Source of the DNA: CAZPDM01 sp964585305
GTDB taxonomy: Bacteria; Planctomycetota; Uabimicrobiia; Uabimicrobiales; JABWCH01
Direction of reading: 5' to 3'
Length of the DNA: 24,967 nucleotides
NCBI GenBank assembly: GCA_964585305.1
Contig: CAZPDM010000065.1
Coordinates: 1 to 24,967 of the forward strand
The notes below the pieces were generated by a model. The model was not told where the DNA came from and ran no database searches. It saw only the letters and a list, made by a program, of their open reading frames with translations. How positions within the stretch are numbered: the first letter of the stretch is position 1; each line of letters opens with the position of its first letter. Made by a program: the position numbers and the translations under genes. Below, piece after piece: positions 22,831-24,967 of this stretch.

Positions 22831-24912
22831 TTATTGAGTTAATAACTCTTCAATAAGAGCCGGAGCAATATATCTCCCTAGATTTTTTTTATCTGCTTCA
22901 ACAAGTTGTGTCAATTTGCTCCAAACAATATCAACATGATATATTCTTGCCATATCTTGTTCTTTAGTAATTTTTTGCAAAGCAATGGGAGCAAAATACC
23001 GGATGATTATTTTCCGATCTTTTTCTGAAGCCTTTTGTAATGCTTTCCAAACTGCATCATAAGATGAAGCATCTGCCTTAAGAACAACTGCCGGAGGAGT
23101 AGCATTAGTAGAAGAAGCTGCAGGATTGCTTATATTCTGGGAAGAAGCAGTTCCTATATTGGGGGATATAACAGGTTGATTTATATTTGAAACAGATACC
23201 TTTGTTTGAGGTATTGAAGTATTTGCGACAGATGCAGCAGGCATTGCAACAGATGGAGCAGTTTCTACTGGCCGCACTTCCGGCACTTCAATTTGAGGTT
23301 TTCTACCTAATTTGCTTTCTGCAGATGTTTTTACTTCAGGATCCTTTGATTCTTGGGAAATTTTTTGCAAAAGATCGGGATGAAGAATTTTACTTTCTGC
23401 TAAACGACATATCATCGAATCTGAATCTGTCAAAACAATATTGGCTAAAAGAGCTTGATCTGTCATTCGTAAAATACTCATCCATCTGATCTGAGGATCT
23501 TTACTTTTGCTATAAATATCTACTAAGAGGGTTTGCTGCGAAATTTTACGTGCAGCAGATTTTCTCATTTCTAAACTATCATCTTCTAATGCGATTTTAG
23601 CTAGTAATTCTGGAGGTAATCTTTGCAAGGCTGTTTCACGCAAATCTTCATCTGGAATGCACCGAGCGATTTCTTCTAGTACATTACTATCTTGAATTTT
23701 ATTGATTGCTGCCATTTGTACTTCACGATCATGATCAGACAAAACAATATTTCTAATCATTTCCGGCTCTTCAAGGTTTAACATCGCAGCTTTACGTACA
23801 TCGGAAGGAGCTTTGCTTTTAAGAATACGTGCTAGTGTTGGTTGGATAGTGATTTTACGAACAGCAGCAACTTGAATAGGAACAACTGTACTTTTATTAT
23901 AAAGATCGATCAAAATTTTCTGATCATCAATTTTTTCCAACGCATTAAGTTGAATTTGCCCATCAGAACATTCTAAAATAATTTCAATCAATTTTTGGGG
24001 ATCTGTAACTTGATCAAATGCTATTTTTTTTATTTCTGCATTTTCTTCAGTAAGAAGAATCTTCTTTATAAATTCCCAATCTTGGATATATGGAATAGCA
24101 GCACAACGGACTTTCACATCCATATCTTCGGCAAGTTCTAATATAACATTTTGATCAGTTATTTTTTCCATCGCATAACTAATAAATTCTTGTTTTTCTG
24201 TATTTCTAATAAATTCTGCTAAAATTTCTTGATTGTCTATCTTTTTTAGAGTAGCTAACAAAAATTGATCGTCGTCAATATATTCTAATAAAGGGGCTAG
24301 TAACTCTACATGAGTAATTTTAGAAATAATAGCTTTCCTTACATCCATTGATTTTTCTTTTGCAACAAGCTTGCTCAAAAATTCTTGATCACCAATATGA
24401 TGTAAAGCATTGATTCGGATCTTGGGTAAACCAGAGTATTGCGTTAATAGCATCAACCAAGTTTGTTGATTATCTGCAATTTTTACCCATGTAGATTGAT
24501 CACTCGAAATAAACATTTCAGAAGTAACTTTATTTTGTTCAATTAAAGGCCTGTATTCTGCGATATGTAAAGGTCCTTGCATGTCATTGGTTTGCTTATC
24601 TAATAAATAATATTCCGGCCCAGGAACTTTTACACGTTTTTTGCAAATATTACATTCTACCAAACGACCTGCATGTTCTGAAGAAACAAGTAGTAACTTA
24701 CTGCAAAATACACATGGTACGGGTAAAGGAAAATGATCAATTCTTCGAGCAGTAGCAACAGGAAGTCTATCCGTTTGTGCTTTTTTGCGATCTACCTGCC
24801 GTAATGCAATTGTTTTATTTAATGGAACAATTTTTTTTAGAGTTTGGGTTTTTCCTAACGGAGTAGGACCGCCAGATGTTTTTGAGCTGGCATCCTTATC
24901 AGCAGGTGTATT
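22831..24912 (-). CDS. Zinc-ribbon, GYF_2 and 26-residue-repeat protein, 5' end unresolved
   Basis: The frame is open from 24912 (a TAG lies at 24913-24915) to 22831, 693 codons, with no ATG, GTG or credible start before the zinc ribbon. A TTG at 24663 would cut the ribbon in half. Order: a Lys/Arg/Thr-rich leader; a zinc ribbon CVFC...CNIC; a GYF_2-like domain (YYLLDKQTNDMQGPLHIAEYRPLI...WVKI); a leading partial unit; then fourteen contiguous 25-26-residue helical repeats of HEAT / leucine-rich-variant type (consensus I-x-D-Q-x-x-L-x-x-I...D-x-x-VR-x-A-A-x-x-K). A Pro/Ser/Ala-rich linker follows, then a C-terminal domain with a duplicated VW...KKxx-[IL]-x-RYIAPALIEEL motif. Probably a cytoplasmic scaffold binding other proteins; function not known. 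Confidence 0.8.
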   Translation of the reverse strand, partial: NTPADKDASSKTSGGPTPLGKTQTLKKIVPLNKTIALRQVDRKKAQTDRLPVATARRIDHFPLPVPCVFCSKLLLVSSEHAGRLVECNICKKRVKVPGPEYYLLDKQTNDMQGPLHIAEYRPLIEQNKVTSEMFISSDQSTWVKIADNQQTWLMLLTQYSGLPKIRINALHHIGDQEFLSKLVAKEKSMDVRKAIISKITHVELLAPLLEYIDDDQFLLATLKKIDNQEILAEFIRNTEKQEFISYAMEKITDQNVILELAEDMDVKVRCAAIPYIQDWEFIKKILLTEENAEIKKIAFDQVTDPQKLIEIILECSDGQIQLNALEKIDDQKILIDLYNKSTVVPIQVAAVRKITIQPTLARILKSKAPSDVRKAAMLNLEEPEMIRNIVLSDHDREVQMAAINKIQDSNVLEEIARCIPDEDLRETALQRLPPELLAKIALEDDSLEMRKSAARKISQQTLLVDIYSKSKDPQIRWMSILRMTDQALLANIVLTDSDSMICRLAESKILHPDLLQKISQESKDPEVKTSAESKLGRKPQIEVPEVRPVETAPSVAMPAASVANTSIPQTKVSVSNINQPVISPNIGTASSQNISNPAASSTNATPPAVVLKADASSYDAVWKALQKASEKDRKIIIRYFAPIALQKITKEQDMARIYHVDIVWSKLTQLVEADKKNLGRYIAPALIEELLTQ

Positions 24913-24922
24913 CTATAAGGAT
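24892..24922. repeat. 8-bp inverted repeat near the right edge
   Basis: atccttat (24892-24899) and ataaggat (24915-24922) are reverse complements separated by 15 bases, exactly where the open frame of the repeat protein ends in TAG. Such a short inverted repeat can mark a chimeric or fold-back join at a contig end, or be chance. Confidence 0.4.
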
Positions 24923-24967
24923 AGGTAATGCTTTGGTCTTATACCTCTGCATTTTCCCCCCTTCCAA

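Noticed and set aside
1..24967. tRNA, rRNA, CRISPR array, IS element or phage gene.
   Set aside because: No T-loop or acceptor patterns, spaced direct repeats, transposase motifs or integrase motifs were seen in either strand.

Overview
The window is about 25 kb of AT-rich (roughly one-third G+C by eye) bacterial chromosome. It is almost fully coding, with 17 protein genes counting the gap-split one once. I see no rRNA, tRNA, CRISPR array, insertion sequence or phage gene. Several things suggest a Gram-negative, large-genome environmental bacterium: an MCE (MlaD-type) protein, secreted and membrane-anchored proteins of unknown function, a Hanks-type Ser/Thr kinase, a DUF4388 protein, a zinc-ribbon plus GYF_2 plus helical-repeat protein, and a DnaK of the 'DLGTSNSAAAV' type also seen in archaea and planctomycetes. 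A low-GC member of the Planctomycetota or a neighbouring phylum is my best guess, with low confidence. The standard genetic code fits: genes end in TAA or TAG, and once in TGA.

Layout. A leftward DUF4388 gene (282-1712) is divergent from a rightward chaperone block grpE-dnaK-dnaJ (2224-6212). The 0.5 kb between them holds the window's main candidate control region: a 26-bp near-perfect palindrome, an 11-bp tandem repeat, a hairpin and a sigma70-like promoter, but no CIRCE element. Two strong hairpins separate dnaK from dnaJ, and a bidirectional terminator ends dnaJ.

A long leftward series runs from 21287 down to 6251. In transcription order it contains a coiled-coil membrane-anchored protein, a six-module MCE protein, a CNT nucleoside transporter, a two-TM protein, a polyprenyl (farnesyl-type) diphosphate synthase, an orphan FAD-binding subunit of molybdenum-hydroxylase type, a large secreted protein split by an assembly gap, a second secreted protein with beta-propeller-like features, cofactor-independent phosphoglycerate mutase, a flippase-like membrane protein, a transmembrane Ser/Thr kinase, and a small Bfd-like [2Fe-2S] protein. 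A rightward PAS-GAF-degenerate-GGDEF sensor (21344-22822) then faces, tail to tail, a leftward zinc-ribbon/GYF_2/26-residue-repeat protein whose 5' end is not resolved at the window edge.

Main points for a second look: (1) the 100-N gap at 13540-13639 is flanked by an exact 55-bp direct repeat, so it is a failed contig join, and collapsing it fuses two ORFs into one gene of about 723 codons; (2) the MCE protein has six GTIGKLL modules spaced 34, 34, 41, 41 and 34 residues, so spacings differ by exactly one heptad; (3) the repeat protein has fourteen contiguous 25-26-residue units and a duplicated C-terminal motif; (4) the sensor has a GGDEF fold whose signature is replaced by SPHEL; (5) several genes end within a few bases of long, nearly perfect hairpins, most without a clear T-tract.
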